The translations under genes were made by a program, and so were the position numbers. The notes under the pieces are model-generated. The model was not told the DNA's origin. It ran no database searches and saw only the letters and a program-made list of their open reading frames with translations. Source: UBA11403 sp963784615 (GTDB lineage Bacteria > Pseudomonadota > Gammaproteobacteria > Legionellales > Legionellaceae). From it: a DNA stretch of 64,000 bases. The stretch is taken from assembly GCA_963784615.1 (NCBI GenBank), contig CAWASG010000002.1, forward strand, positions 563,378 to 627,377. Reading direction: 5' to 3'. Positions 18,655 to 27,362 of the stretch are shown here, one piece after another (within the stretch, counting starts at the first letter, position 1; each line of letters opens with the position of its first letter).

Positions 18655-18870
18655 TTACAATTTGTTTTGAAGTTTCACTATGTCCTCTTGAGACAAGCCA
18701 GTAAATCTACTAATTTTATCTAATGGTTCATCATCTTTTAACATATTAAGAGCTATTTCAGTACTACGCATATCTTTGCCTTCAGCCTTGCCTTCAGCTT
18801 TGCCTTCAGCGTATTTATCCATAATAAGTGTTTTTTCTCGGCTAACTTGATCCCAGTAGCTTTCATAAAG
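18655..18870 (-). pseudogene. C-terminal tail of an Rpn/PD-(D/E)XK nuclease-family protein
   Basis: The fragment contains the tell-tale YAEGKAEGKAEGK run followed by IALNMLKDDEPLDKISRFTGLSQEDIVKLQ, the usual tail of Rpn-type recombination-promoting nuclease or transposase proteins. The catalytic N-terminal domain is missing; the frame runs directly into the truncated transposase sequence. It is a dead fragment produced by recombination inside the IS remnant. Confidence 0.7.
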
Positions 18871-18871
18871 A

Positions 18872-19180
18872 TTATTTATTTGAAAACAAAAGACTGTATT
18901 TACGATTGACAAAGGCCTTATGAAATTTCAGCAGCGTGACTGGTTTTAGGATGAGGGCAATTTTGGTTAAGCGCTTTACACTAATCATTGAGGCGAGCAG
19001 ACCAAAGGTGATTTTTTCAAAAAAAGTCAATCTCGGTGCACGTTTTTGACTACGAGACAAAGTGATTAGTTGTTGGCGTAATGCTATATTTTCAGCTGCT
19101 ACTGCACGTACACCACCTGGAGACAGTAATCTCAGGCATAAGATAATATAACTAAATATTAATGCTGTTAATTTCATCAT
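18872..19180 (-). pseudogene. N-terminal fragment of an integrase-core transposase
   Basis: Starts MMKLTALIFSYIILCLRLLS and continues GGVRAVAAENIALRQQLITLSR, a very characteristic N-terminus of a group of rve-type (IS481-like) transposases. It stops after LLKFHKAFVNRKYSLLFSNK, before any DDE catalytic residue. The missing part has been replaced by the nuclease tail at 18655-18870. Confidence 0.75.
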
Positions 19181-19432
19181 ACCGTTTATTATACTATATA
19201 AATACCATGATTCATTTAGGACTCGAAATATTTTATTTGGAATTAAGAATTCGCTACACACAGGCAAGTTATAAGGATAAAGCGATGGTGTATATTAAGG
19301 TGAGTGTTAATAAGCAGTAAACTCCTCGAGAATGTGCCGAATCCCTCCAAAGGGCGAGCGACGACCTCCAGGCCTGTGAATTTTTGTGCTATCATGCGCT
19401 AAATTTGAATAGAAAGTCCTGGGGTCGTGAAC

Positions 19433-22400
19433 ATGCCAAGCATCTGCATCGTTAAATTAAAAAATTGGGAAGAGGATTTATTTTCCAAATGTCCGAGTAA
19501 TGCAGATCTCCCTGCTCTGAAAGAGAAGCTGTGCGTTTTATTTTCGACAAGCACAGGCCTAAGGCAGATCCTTAAGAAAAAACATTTTTCTGGCAAGATT
19601 GTTTATACGATGAACTTCGACCTAAAGGGCCACGCTCATCGTCTTATTTTTGAAAAGAGCTCGTCGGGTACGGGACAAACAATTTTTGTTTTAAGAAGCA
19701 TCGCTTTTTTCCATGATTACAAGAAAGCATTAAGTTTTCAGCCTTTACCACGGGTTGATTTCACCAGTGCCGAAGAGACAGTCCTTCATGATGCAGATAT
19801 CGAGGAAGTTGATAGTGAGTGCATCCACTACAATGAGCAGTGGTTGCAGTTAAGTAGTCAGCAAAGTTCTTTTTTGACCCAAAATAAGTTTCCTATGTTG
19901 GTATCAGGGCCTCCTGGCTCAGGTAAAACCCTCTTATCGCACGCCTTGTTTGAGAGGATGGCACTTGAGCATCAAGAGACAGGTGATCCGCGTCCGCTGA
20001 AGTTATTGTATTTAACGAAATCAAAACCATTGGCCGATAAGATGAGACAAGAATGGGGCTCTTGGGCAGCGGCTAATCTAGGTCAAAGTCCATCTAAAGT
20101 ACTTGCTATTTTTTTATCATTCGATGCACTTGCCGATTGGCATTATCAGTTATCGCAACAGCATGATGAATCTGATGATAATGAATCTACCGACGAAGCA
20201 GGTGTTCATTCTGATGTGTGTAAAGGATACATTAAGCGTCTAATCGAACATAGTCATCTAAAAGGTTCATATACAGCAGACGATATCTATCATGAGTTTG
20301 TATTGACCGCCAAAGTTTTGTCTGATGACCTGTTGGCAAAAAACACATATGAATCCTCAGAATATAAAAAACTAGGCGCACGCCAAACCTCTTTAACTGA
20401 TAAGCGCGAAGACGCTTACGCTCTCTACAAGCAACTTACCGATAAGCTTGCCGCAGAACAAAAATACTACCCTGAGTTTCGTGCTATTAGCGCGTTAAGC
20501 GATGATTACAAGTATGATCTGGTTTGTGTGGACGAGTCCCAATTGAGTGGAACACAAAGTTTATTCAACGCGTTCGAGATGGCCAAAGGCGGCCGTGTAG
20601 TTTATTTTGCGGACGCCCACCAGCGTCAAGAAACGCGCTATTCGCCGCTAACGCTTCTAGAGGTCTTGATTCATCAAAGATCACAGCAGATATTCGAGAA
20701 AACATTGCTCACAACTACTCATCGATTGAGTCCCGCAGCTGCAAAGTTATGCAATGATATTATTTTACTAGATACACATTTAAGCCAAGGCCTTCCAGAG
20801 AAAACAGCTTATGCCGGCATTGATGCTAGTCACTTGGACATTGATTTATCTGCGACAGAGGAAGAGGGCTGTTTGCGGTGGGCAAGCACATCTGAAGATA
20901 ACACTCAAATGGCGAATTTGAGAAATTGCGCTACCGCAGCCGCGATTGTGCTCACCGAAGAAGATAAGCCAGCAGGCTCATTGCTGATTGGTGGAAGTGG
21001 TAACGTATTTACAGCCAAGCAATCACAAGGACTGCAGTTTAGTCATGTGGTTGTTTATTTGTCTAAGAGCGCCATGAAAGAGTTTGCGCTCGTCAGTCGC
21101 CGCATGTACGATGCAGGTATTAATGCTAGCTCCCCCTTGGAGCCAAAGAAATCTTTATCATCCACCAAATCAAGAGAGTCGGCTGACAAAAGCTCAATGC
21201 TATCAACATTACTTGTTTCGCTTTCACGCTCCTTTAAGCACTTATGGATTAAAGTTGAGGGGCTGGATGATAAAGAGAGGCATGCAGTTCATCACTTTCT
21301 GGAATGGCTGGAAGCAAAATGCCAGGCGTCAAATAGTGCGCAAGCGCATGTGATACCCACCCCAAGAAGTACTAACGACGAATGGCTTGTCGCCATTCAC
21401 GATTTTTTAAATTATGGCAAGGACGAGCAGGCGTTTCAGGCGCTTGCTCAGCAGTTTTCACTTACAGAGAGCCAGGCGAAGGATTATGTACAATATTATC
21501 GCGAGCAATTGAATTCCAGGGCGCCCCAAGATCAATTAATGGAGCGTTGCCGAGAACATTTATCGCAATTACAGCGCCGTGTTGCTTCGGCCGGTGCCGA
21601 AGCAGCTGTATGTTCAGCGACAGCTAGTGTTGCGGACCAAAAAAACGAGGCGAATTCTCTAATCCCCGCCGCGAATACCCAGAAAAAACCACGGCAACGG
21701 GCGACTCAAAAACAGATTATCAAGCCAGACTGCCTGGGAGGCATCACCAGCGATTCTGACGCAAAAACATTGGCGCTGGCGGTTTTGGCCTTACTGAAAT
21801 TGAAAGATGAAGTGATTGGGCCTTGGTTATGCGAGCACGCACTTGTTGATGGACGCAGCCTTTTTAGTCTGGTTTATTCTAATTACAGAAATGTAGTCAC
21901 TCTAAATACGTATCTCCCGGAAAAAATAAGTGTTTTTTTTGAAAAAGTACAGCCATATTTTTTTAAGCCTGTCTTGGATGGCACGAGAGAGGCACTCACG
22001 CACCTGCAGCTTTTGGCGGGATATAATTTACTCTATCACGCAGGTGCGCAGGCTCTTGTTCCTTTTGTATTAAATAGCCTAAATACCATTCAGCCTTTTC
22101 AATTAAATCAATCAATCGATATCAATGACGTTATTCAGGGAGGGTCGTTACTCTATTTTATTGCTAGTCAATCTACAACGCCCTTCTTAGCGAAATATCA
22201 TCATAAAATAACAATTGAGGGTTTAAATAGGTCCGTAACTTTTTTGCGCAACAATGAGGGGACATCGCCCTTCTATTATCTCGCAATCAAATTAGATACT
22301 TATTGTGATTTAATAAAGCAGCTTTTTAAAAGTCAGAAAGTTGCTGGTGACTTAGCTCATGTAATCACGGCATCTACCTCAGATCAAGGTTTGAGCGCGT

Positions 22401-22771
22401 TTTATTCGCTGTGCTCAAGTCCAGAAGGGCCGTCTCTCATTCACGAGAAGTGGGATTTTTTTAAAGACAAGATTAACGCCGCGCAATTACATCAGCACTT
22501 GTCAGGTGACGGGGAATCAAAAGGCCAAAGCCCTTTTAGTGTCATGCAAAGTACTGTTGAGGGTCTGTCATTGATAAACGAGCACATGGATGTTTTTTTA
22601 GACGAGGGAGCCCTGCCTAAAGCGACCAGCGGTACGGGGGCATTTTTTAAAAAACCAAAAGTAGATGGTGAGGGGGCTCCCGAAGCCGCAGCCTCCTCCT
22701 CCTCCTCCTCCTCCTCCTCCTCCTCCTCCTCCTCCTCCTCCTCCTCTGTTAATCCAGTGAGTCTCGGCTAA
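19433..22771 (+). CDS. Superfamily 1 helicase-like protein with RelE-like N-terminus, copy 1
   Basis: 1112 residues. Walker A is GPPGSGKT (residues 161-168 counted from a GTG two codons upstream), Walker B VCVDESQ (about 367-371). ADAHQRQ, TTHRLSPAA, FTAKQSQGLQFSHVVVY and LLVSLSRSFKHLWI correspond to later helicase motifs, as in UvrD/Rep-like enzymes. Residues 54-104 (FSGKIVYTMNFDLKGHAHRL ... IAFFHDYKKAL) resemble a RelE/ParE-type fold (inference). The C-terminal 350 residues are helical and unrecognised, ending in 18 serines and VNPVSLG. ATG 19433 is preferred. The leader contains a possible -10 TATCAT. A nearly identical, broken paralogue lies at 27472-30754. Confidence 0.82.
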   Translation: MPSICIVKLKNWEEDLFSKCPSNADLPALKEKLCVLFSTSTGLRQILKKKHFSGKIVYTMNFDLKGHAHRLIFEKSSSGTGQTIFVLRSIAFFHDYKKALSFQPLPRVDFTSAEETVLHDADIEEVDSECIHYNEQWLQLSSQQSSFLTQNKFPMLVSGPPGSGKTLLSHALFERMALEHQETGDPRPLKLLYLTKSKPLADKMRQEWGSWAAANLGQSPSKVLAIFLSFDALADWHYQLSQQHDESDDNESTDEAGVHSDVCKGYIKRLIEHSHLKGSYTADDIYHEFVLTAKVLSDDLLAKNTYESSEYKKLGARQTSLTDKREDAYALYKQLTDKLAAEQKYYPEFRAISALSDDYKYDLVCVDESQLSGTQSLFNAFEMAKGGRVVYFADAHQRQETRYSPLTLLEVLIHQRSQQIFEKTLLTTTHRLSPAAAKLCNDIILLDTHLSQGLPEKTAYAGIDASHLDIDLSATEEEGCLRWASTSEDNTQMANLRNCATAAAIVLTEEDKPAGSLLIGGSGNVFTAKQSQGLQFSHVVVYLSKSAMKEFALVSRRMYDAGINASSPLEPKKSLSSTKSRESADKSSMLSTLLVSLSRSFKHLWIKVEGLDDKERHAVHHFLEWLEAKCQASNSAQAHVIPTPRSTNDEWLVAIHDFLNYGKDEQAFQALAQQFSLTESQAKDYVQYYREQLNSRAPQDQLMERCREHLSQLQRRVASAGAEAAVCSATASVADQKNEANSLIPAANTQKKPRQRATQKQIIKPDCLGGITSDSDAKTLALAVLALLKLKDEVIGPWLCEHALVDGRSLFSLVYSNYRNVVTLNTYLPEKISVFFEKVQPYFFKPVLDGTREALTHLQLLAGYNLLYHAGAQALVPFVLNSLNTIQPFQLNQSIDINDVIQGGSLLYFIASQSTTPFLAKYHHKITIEGLNRSVTFLRNNEGTSPFYYLAIKLDTYCDLIKQLFKSQKVAGDLAHVITASTSDQGLSAFYSLCSSPEGPSLIHEKWDFFKDKINAAQLHQHLSGDGESKGQSPFSVMQSTVEGLSLINEHMDVFLDEGALPKATSGTGAFFKKPKVDGEGAPEAAASSSSSSSSSSSSSSSSSSVNPVSLG
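22694..22747 (+). repeat. (TCC)17-TCT microsatellite coding for 18 serines
   Basis: Seventeen TCC codons and one TCT near the end of the helicase-like gene. The paralogue has only two TCC and one TCT at the same position (about 30720-30728). Because the unit is three bases, changes in copy number alter the length of the serine run without breaking the frame. Confidence 0.95.
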
Positions 22772-22944
22772 CACCCTGAGAAGTGTAATATAAAAAGCGA
22801 TATTATTGTGCAGATATGCGAGTCGTTGCTAGCAACTGGTTGTGGGTTTATTTTCTCGAGTGAATTTGTCTGAAAGCCAGGCTGGTATTGGTGTTCGATG
22901 ATCGCAACTAGATAGACTAAAATTCTATCTAGTGCGAGGTAAAA

Positions 22945-23075
22945 ATGGGTGAAAATCAATGCCGACAAGGGATTCCGGTGTCATTGACTGTCAAGCAGTT
23001 TGAGGAATTTGTCTTGCCGCACTTAACTGTTGGAAGACGTGGCCCTGCACCAACTATGTCTTTATATGACTCATT
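22945..23075 (+). pseudogene. N-terminal fragment of an IS transposase
   Basis: MGENQCRQGIPVSLTVKQFEEFVLPHL and TVGRRGPAP, abbreviated, match the N-terminus of a transposase type common in Legionella relatives (recalled). The similarity ends around SLYDSLWYN, after which the promoter region of the next gene begins. Nothing of the catalytic domain remains. Confidence 0.6.
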
Positions 23076-23123
23076 GTGGTATAATAAGGCATTTCAGAAA
23101 TGCATCATTAACCAGGTTCTCTT

Positions 23124-24902
23124 ATGCCGTACCCAAAGATCTCAGCCACTTTAAATAATTGCCCATTGCATGTGTTCACACCTGCGTTACGAGATCAAAT
23201 TGCAGCGTTGGCGCAAACGGATGCAAGGCACCCATACCGTGCAAAGTATGAGTTATTAAAAACGTATTTTGCGCAATTTTATCAAATATCAGAGAGCGAT
23301 TTGACTTGGCAGACATTTCATAACCTCTTATCCAGTTACAATCCCTTTGATCTTCAGATTATTCTCGGCCCGGTGTTGCGTGTGTTTTTGCGGGGCGCAA
23401 TGAGTCAAAAAGATCCTGAAACCCTGGATATACTTGCAATGCTCATGATTGAACATCCAGACATGGATCCTGAGGCATTTATTACTAGCCAAACTGAGAT
23501 TCTACCTCCCGATGGTCGGTATGAGAGTTTATCGCCTGAAGAGACCTATCTCTTTTTAGCAAGGCCATTGGGTTTTAATTTAACCTATCATAAGGGCGGT
23601 CAAGTTCGTAGCGTGGGCGAAGAAGACTCCGACCGCACCAACCGCCTGGCCCATATTGAGATTCAACATAGCGGCGGGATTTCTGGTGCTTCCTCTGGAG
23701 GGCACTGGGAGCTTTATGGTGCAGACGACGAGCGCGTTGATTATGAAAAAGAGGCGAGTACCCAATTGGCCGGGTATATCCCTTTATTAGGCAATGATAT
23801 TAGGGTGACACCTACCGCCATCGAGTGTTTAAAACAGCATGTCTTGTTGACGTATAGGCGTTTAACTCATGGCGATGATTCTTCCCTTGCGCTTCGAGAA
23901 TTGGCATTAACAGTAGCGCAAATTGAAAAATTTCTTTTTAATATTAACCATGTCGAGATAAATTTAGCGAAACGATTGCTTGGTCCCAGAACCACAGCTG
24001 CAGAATTTTTTATTAATCACTTTCAAGTATCTGGCATACAGTATGATCCCGCGTTTAATCAATTAATTACTGAAAATTTAGTAATTACTGAAAATTTAGC
24101 GGGTAATATTCAATTTGCGCCACCGTCAAAGACAGCCGATGTCAGGCTTGATTTCGCGCAATACCATCTAGCCTTAACACTTCTGGCTCCACCCGTCATA
24201 CTCACCCATGCAATGCGTTTGCGAAATTCAGAGCCACGGGAAGCATCATCCAGATCCCGTTTACTCAGAGCGGATGAAGTATCTGCCTTGGTGCGGGTGC
24301 AATATATTTTGTTTAATGAGGGGTTGTCGAACGCGCTTTATGCTACGTGTAATCAACCGCATATTACGGATCTTCTGACGCCTGAATTTATTAGGCTCTT
24401 AATGAGTGATGATAATTTTTTGACAAAAGCCGTAGATGGACTAAAGAGTAGAGCGTTAGCATTATTTCCAAATGAGTATGCGAATATTCCATTAAATAAC
24501 CCATTACCAGAGTTGGTTGCCGAGGAATTAGAGCCAGTTGATGTTGTATCTGCATCTGAACCTGCACCAGATTTCCATCAATCTGGTAGCGATGCTATTC
24601 CCGATATCATGCTATCCACTGAGGGTTCAACCGGATTTTTAATCGATCTCGTCTGTTGCAGCAATTCTACAGTCAGCTTGATTTTGCAAGGCGCTCTTGT
24701 GGTTGCCGCTTTAGCTTTGTTATGCACTGGCGTTGGAGGCTTGGTGGGGTGTGTGGCATGTGCTAGCGCATTGACTGTTATGAGTTTGTCATCGGTTGCG
24801 GCTGTTACCATTGGTGCTAGCGTATGTGGTTTTTTTGCGGTTGCTAAATGGGGATGTTCATCTGCTGAGGTTACTGATAATACTTCATTAAGTATCCAGT
24901 GA
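23124..24902 (+). CDS. Putative OTU/papain-like cysteine protease with C-terminal membrane anchor
   Basis: 592 residues, family not recognised with certainty. The N-terminus has NNCPLHVFTP (Cys13), and 180 residues later GGHWELYG (His194) follows a beta-rich stretch (YLFLARPLGFNLTYHKGG, HIEIQHSGG). An early Cys in an N-C-x-L-[HF] context and a late G-H-W is the layout of OTU-type deubiquitinases, so a cysteine protease fold is a reasonable guess (inference). The region from 200 to 480 is helical. Residues 510-580 contain two strongly hydrophobic Gly/Ala/Cys-rich segments. This would suit an effector that acts on host ubiquitin at a membrane. The start ATG follows CCAGGTTCTCTT with no strong Shine-Dalgarno. 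Confidence 0.7.
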   Translation: MPYPKISATLNNCPLHVFTPALRDQIAALAQTDARHPYRAKYELLKTYFAQFYQISESDLTWQTFHNLLSSYNPFDLQIILGPVLRVFLRGAMSQKDPETLDILAMLMIEHPDMDPEAFITSQTEILPPDGRYESLSPEETYLFLARPLGFNLTYHKGGQVRSVGEEDSDRTNRLAHIEIQHSGGISGASSGGHWELYGADDERVDYEKEASTQLAGYIPLLGNDIRVTPTAIECLKQHVLLTYRRLTHGDDSSLALRELALTVAQIEKFLFNINHVEINLAKRLLGPRTTAAEFFINHFQVSGIQYDPAFNQLITENLVITENLAGNIQFAPPSKTADVRLDFAQYHLALTLLAPPVILTHAMRLRNSEPREASSRSRLLRADEVSALVRVQYILFNEGLSNALYATCNQPHITDLLTPEFIRLLMSDDNFLTKAVDGLKSRALALFPNEYANIPLNNPLPELVAEELEPVDVVSASEPAPDFHQSGSDAIPDIMLSTEGSTGFLIDLVCCSNSTVSLILQGALVVAALALLCTGVGGLVGCVACASALTVMSLSSVAAVTIGASVCGFFAVAKWGCSSAEVTDNTSLSIQ

Positions 24903-25477
24903 AATCGGGGGGAATGTTAACGCCCAGGTTGTGGATAATTTATGTGTTTGTACAAGTCTTATCGAGCAAACACTATCTCAATGAAATTCATAATTTGTAT
25001 AAAATTTCCGAAAATACAGTGATGAACCCTTGACCCGGTATCCCATGTGCCTTGTCTATGGCCTTGAAGCTCATCTTGCGGCAATATCGACTGCACCGCG
25101 GGCGGGCAGGGGATTGAATCCGAGTGCTTACGAAACCATCGTCGTTATGGCGCCGAGCCCAGCGGATTTATTGAGTGAAGCACCATCACCTTCTATGTAG
25201 GAGTTTGGACAAAGTCCAGTAAGATATAAATATGCTCAAAGTTACTCGTATCATTGCTTCCAGGTCACTGCTAGAAAAGTATACCGACACATGGCGACGC
25301 TTCATTCAAGAATGCAATCGAGGAGCTAAACCAGAAAAACTCGCTTCAAATGAGCCGCTCTATAGCATTCGGCTTAATCAGCGGTTAATCTCCTTGTGCA
25401 CATTATTTGTCCTGAATTTTCCGAGCTTTGCGGCCCCCCCATGATGCGGTGAAAATGATGACTCTGCATTAAACTGT
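24903..25477. other. Gap without a recognised gene
   Basis: A 575-bp stretch between two convergent large genes. A 70-codon frame at 25232-25444 and a short open stretch near 25110-25200 exist, but neither has a convincing start or resembles a known protein. I see no repeat family, tRNA or clear terminator; it may be decayed coding sequence. Confidence 0.4.
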
Positions 25478-26881
25478 TCAGATGACATGTTGAAGTGGTG
25501 GCTCCTGTGCATCAAGAGCTTTAACGGCAAAAAAGCCAATTCCTGTGGCACTGATGGCGCCGCCTGCTATGCAACATACGCCCATACCAAAGGTGATTGC
25601 GCTGAATATAGTGAATATGATTGCAGCAGTAATGCAACCGATTAACATGGGTATGCTGATATCATTCATAGCAAATAATGATAACTTCCAATATGCAAGA
25701 CTAAATGGGTTAAAAATAAAATTCATATTTTGGGTTGCCAGACGAAATGTTTCGATTTCAGCTTCACTACTATTTTCATAGATTACGAACGGTCGAGCCG
25801 CGATGTGTGCTGTCGATGGTAGTTGGTCGTTGTTTCTCGTGTTTTGCTCGTTATCAATAGATAAGGTTAGGTTGTGATGAGTTGATGCATGTTTCAAAAA
25901 TACCGTGTTAGCAGTTTTCATTGTGACGTGATTAGATGTCATACACATCATAAACATGCCTGATAAATTGGTATCACCATGTATACAGCCACCGTCGATA
26001 ATCAAAGTACACCCATAAGGAATTTTAACGGCGATTAAATTCAAGTGATCATGCGCCTCATTCCATTTGGCAAGCGTCACAAAACCCTCAGATGCATCAT
26101 CAAGAGGCGTTATGGTTTGAGTAAATTCGTGAAACTCCAAGAACAAACCTCCACCATGGTCAACTTGCCGTTGAGCATAACCAGGTTCATATAGATATGA
26201 AATAGCACGATATTCATCAGATGAGGGAAGAGGCACCGTAGTGATTTGAAAAGGTGTGTTATTTGCCACTAGGCGCGCTTGAAACGAGGATAGATCAACG
26301 CCCAACGAATCAAATTGTTTTAATTTAATTTCCGATGATCCTTCTATTTCTAAAACCCCTGGATTTTCGAAAAGGCTGTCCCCAAACACTTGGATATCTC
26401 GGCTCCTGTATTCAACTATTTTTTCATCAATAGACTGTTTATCAATACCACTAGTCCAGGTTGCTTTAACGCTCGTTATATCCTTATCTTGGATGGCTAT
26501 GCATGGAACATGAATATCATGTTGATTGTCTAATGGATGCTGATAAAAGGTGGGAATATTCTGTTGATTCATTTCAATTGTATATGAATATTGATGAGGT
26601 TTTTCAATATTTCCAAAGTAGTCCGCCGGACCAACCATACTTGCACCTGGTTTACCACGAACTGCAATTAAATTATTCATTCTCAAGAGAGAGCGAGTCG
26701 CAAATTCAAAAGTATATTCAGGTGAAAGTCGAGGAAAGGTATTGGATAGAAGACTGCCATGAACTCTACATGCAACCGAGCCTTTTTCTCCATCTAATAA
26801 CAATAACCGACCTTCTGTTGTAGAAGTAATTGGTTGTTGTCTACGATGAACGGTCGAATTATCGCTTGAAGGTGGGTGCAT
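25478..26881 (-). CDS. Unrecognised 467-residue protein, cupin-like middle and C-terminal membrane segments
   Basis: The middle (about residues 240-325) reads HGGGLFLEFHEF ... GFVTLAKW ... LNLIAVKIPYGCTLIIDGGCIHGD, which resembles a cupin/jelly-roll with a first His/Glu pair and a later His (inference; metal binding unproven). The last 60 residues hold two hydrophobic segments (IPMLIGCITAAIIFTIFSAI and GMGVCCIAGGAISATGIGFF), an arrangement shared with the product of 23124-24902. No signal peptide. The start ATG 26881 is preceded by a weak site. The two genes converge, so they are not an operon. Confidence 0.65.
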   Translation of the reverse strand: MHPPSSDNSTVHRRQQPITSTTEGRLLLLDGEKGSVACRVHGSLLSNTFPRLSPEYTFEFATRSLLRMNNLIAVRGKPGASMVGPADYFGNIEKPHQYSYTIEMNQQNIPTFYQHPLDNQHDIHVPCIAIQDKDITSVKATWTSGIDKQSIDEKIVEYRSRDIQVFGDSLFENPGVLEIEGSSEIKLKQFDSLGVDLSSFQARLVANNTPFQITTVPLPSSDEYRAISYLYEPGYAQRQVDHGGGLFLEFHEFTQTITPLDDASEGFVTLAKWNEAHDHLNLIAVKIPYGCTLIIDGGCIHGDTNLSGMFMMCMTSNHVTMKTANTVFLKHASTHHNLTLSIDNEQNTRNNDQLPSTAHIAARPFVIYENSSEAEIETFRLATQNMNFIFNPFSLAYWKLSLFAMNDISIPMLIGCITAAIIFTIFSAITFGMGVCCIAGGAISATGIGFFAVKALDAQEPPLQHVI

Positions 26882-27186
26882 TGATATAAATCTCCTGGTA
26901 TTTTTAATGAGCAGATAATGCGTTTGAGTAATTATTCAGCTCATGATGCTGCTTAGATCTATAGACTTAGTGCATCCCAAACATTATCGGTGCTGAATGG
27001 CTACGTGCATAAAATGATTGGAGTAATTACAATTAAGTCCATCCATTTTTTGAACACACCATATCATAATATTCATTTATTTTCCATGGCGTGAAGGCCT
27101 GAATTTATAGAAGATGAAGTGCTACTACCGTGAAAGGACCCCGAGACATTAATCGTCAACGCATCATATTACTCTGTGAAACGGCA

Positions 27187-27302
27187 CTACCCGCCTTTTT
27201 CTGCACAGATTTGTTCATACGCTTGTCTGATTTGCTGTGTTTTTTCATTAGCGATTTTTATCATGGATTCCGGCAAGCCTTTGGCGATGAATTTATAGAA
27301 TG
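27187..27302 (-). pseudogene. 3'-end relic of a DjlA-type DnaJ co-chaperone gene
   Basis: Minus-strand translation reads FYKFIAKGLPESMIKIANEK then TQQIRQAYEQICAEKGG and a stop. This matches the C-terminal end of the J domain of DjlA (typical: HPDKL.AKGLPEEM...A.EKTQ.IQ.AYE). Only about 37 codons survive; the sequence is cut at 27302 by a MITE-family-A fragment. It shows that a djlA gene once lay here or that its end was carried in by recombination. Confidence 0.65.
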
Positions 27303-27303
27303 G

Positions 27304-27351
27304 AAAGGGGGCATTTCATTTGGTACATCATGGAATGGTCTTGCCCCCTTT
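27304..27351. repeat. MITE family A fragment, left of duplication unit 2
   Basis: GAAAGGGGGCATTTCATT ... ATGGAATGGTCTTGCCCCCTTT is a shortened inverted-repeat copy of the element at 8619-8736. It abuts the djlA relic on one side and the CTCGAG start of duplication unit 2 on the other. Confidence 0.65.
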
Positions 27352-27362
27352 GTTTTTTGCTT

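Larger units (their letters stand above)
18622..19262 (-). mobile_element. Internally deleted IS with TGTGTGTAGCGAATT ends
   Basis: TGTGTGTAGCGAATT at the left (from about 18622) is mirrored by AATTCGCTACACACAG at the right (to about 19262). Between them lie the first hundred residues of a DDE transposase and the tail of an unrelated nuclease gene. Solo copies of the same end sequence occur at 33337-33352 and 50139-50154, so the family has been active here. The catalytic part of the transposase is gone. Confidence 0.7.
19325..22862 (+). repeat. Direct duplication, unit 1 (3.5 kb)
   Basis: Positions 19325-22862 and 27363-30845 are near-identical direct copies. Both begin CTCGAGAATGTGCCGAATCC and end TTTATTTTCTCGAGTG, so each is bounded by CTCGAG. 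The copied block includes about 110 bp of shared leader before the helicase-like gene and about 90 bp after it. The length difference is largely the serine codon run at 22694-22747. Confidence 0.9.

Noticed and set aside
25232..25444. A 70-codon frame starting MLKVTRIIASR
   Set aside because: No similarity recognised and no ribosome-binding site; possibly decayed coding DNA, so listed only as part of the gap.
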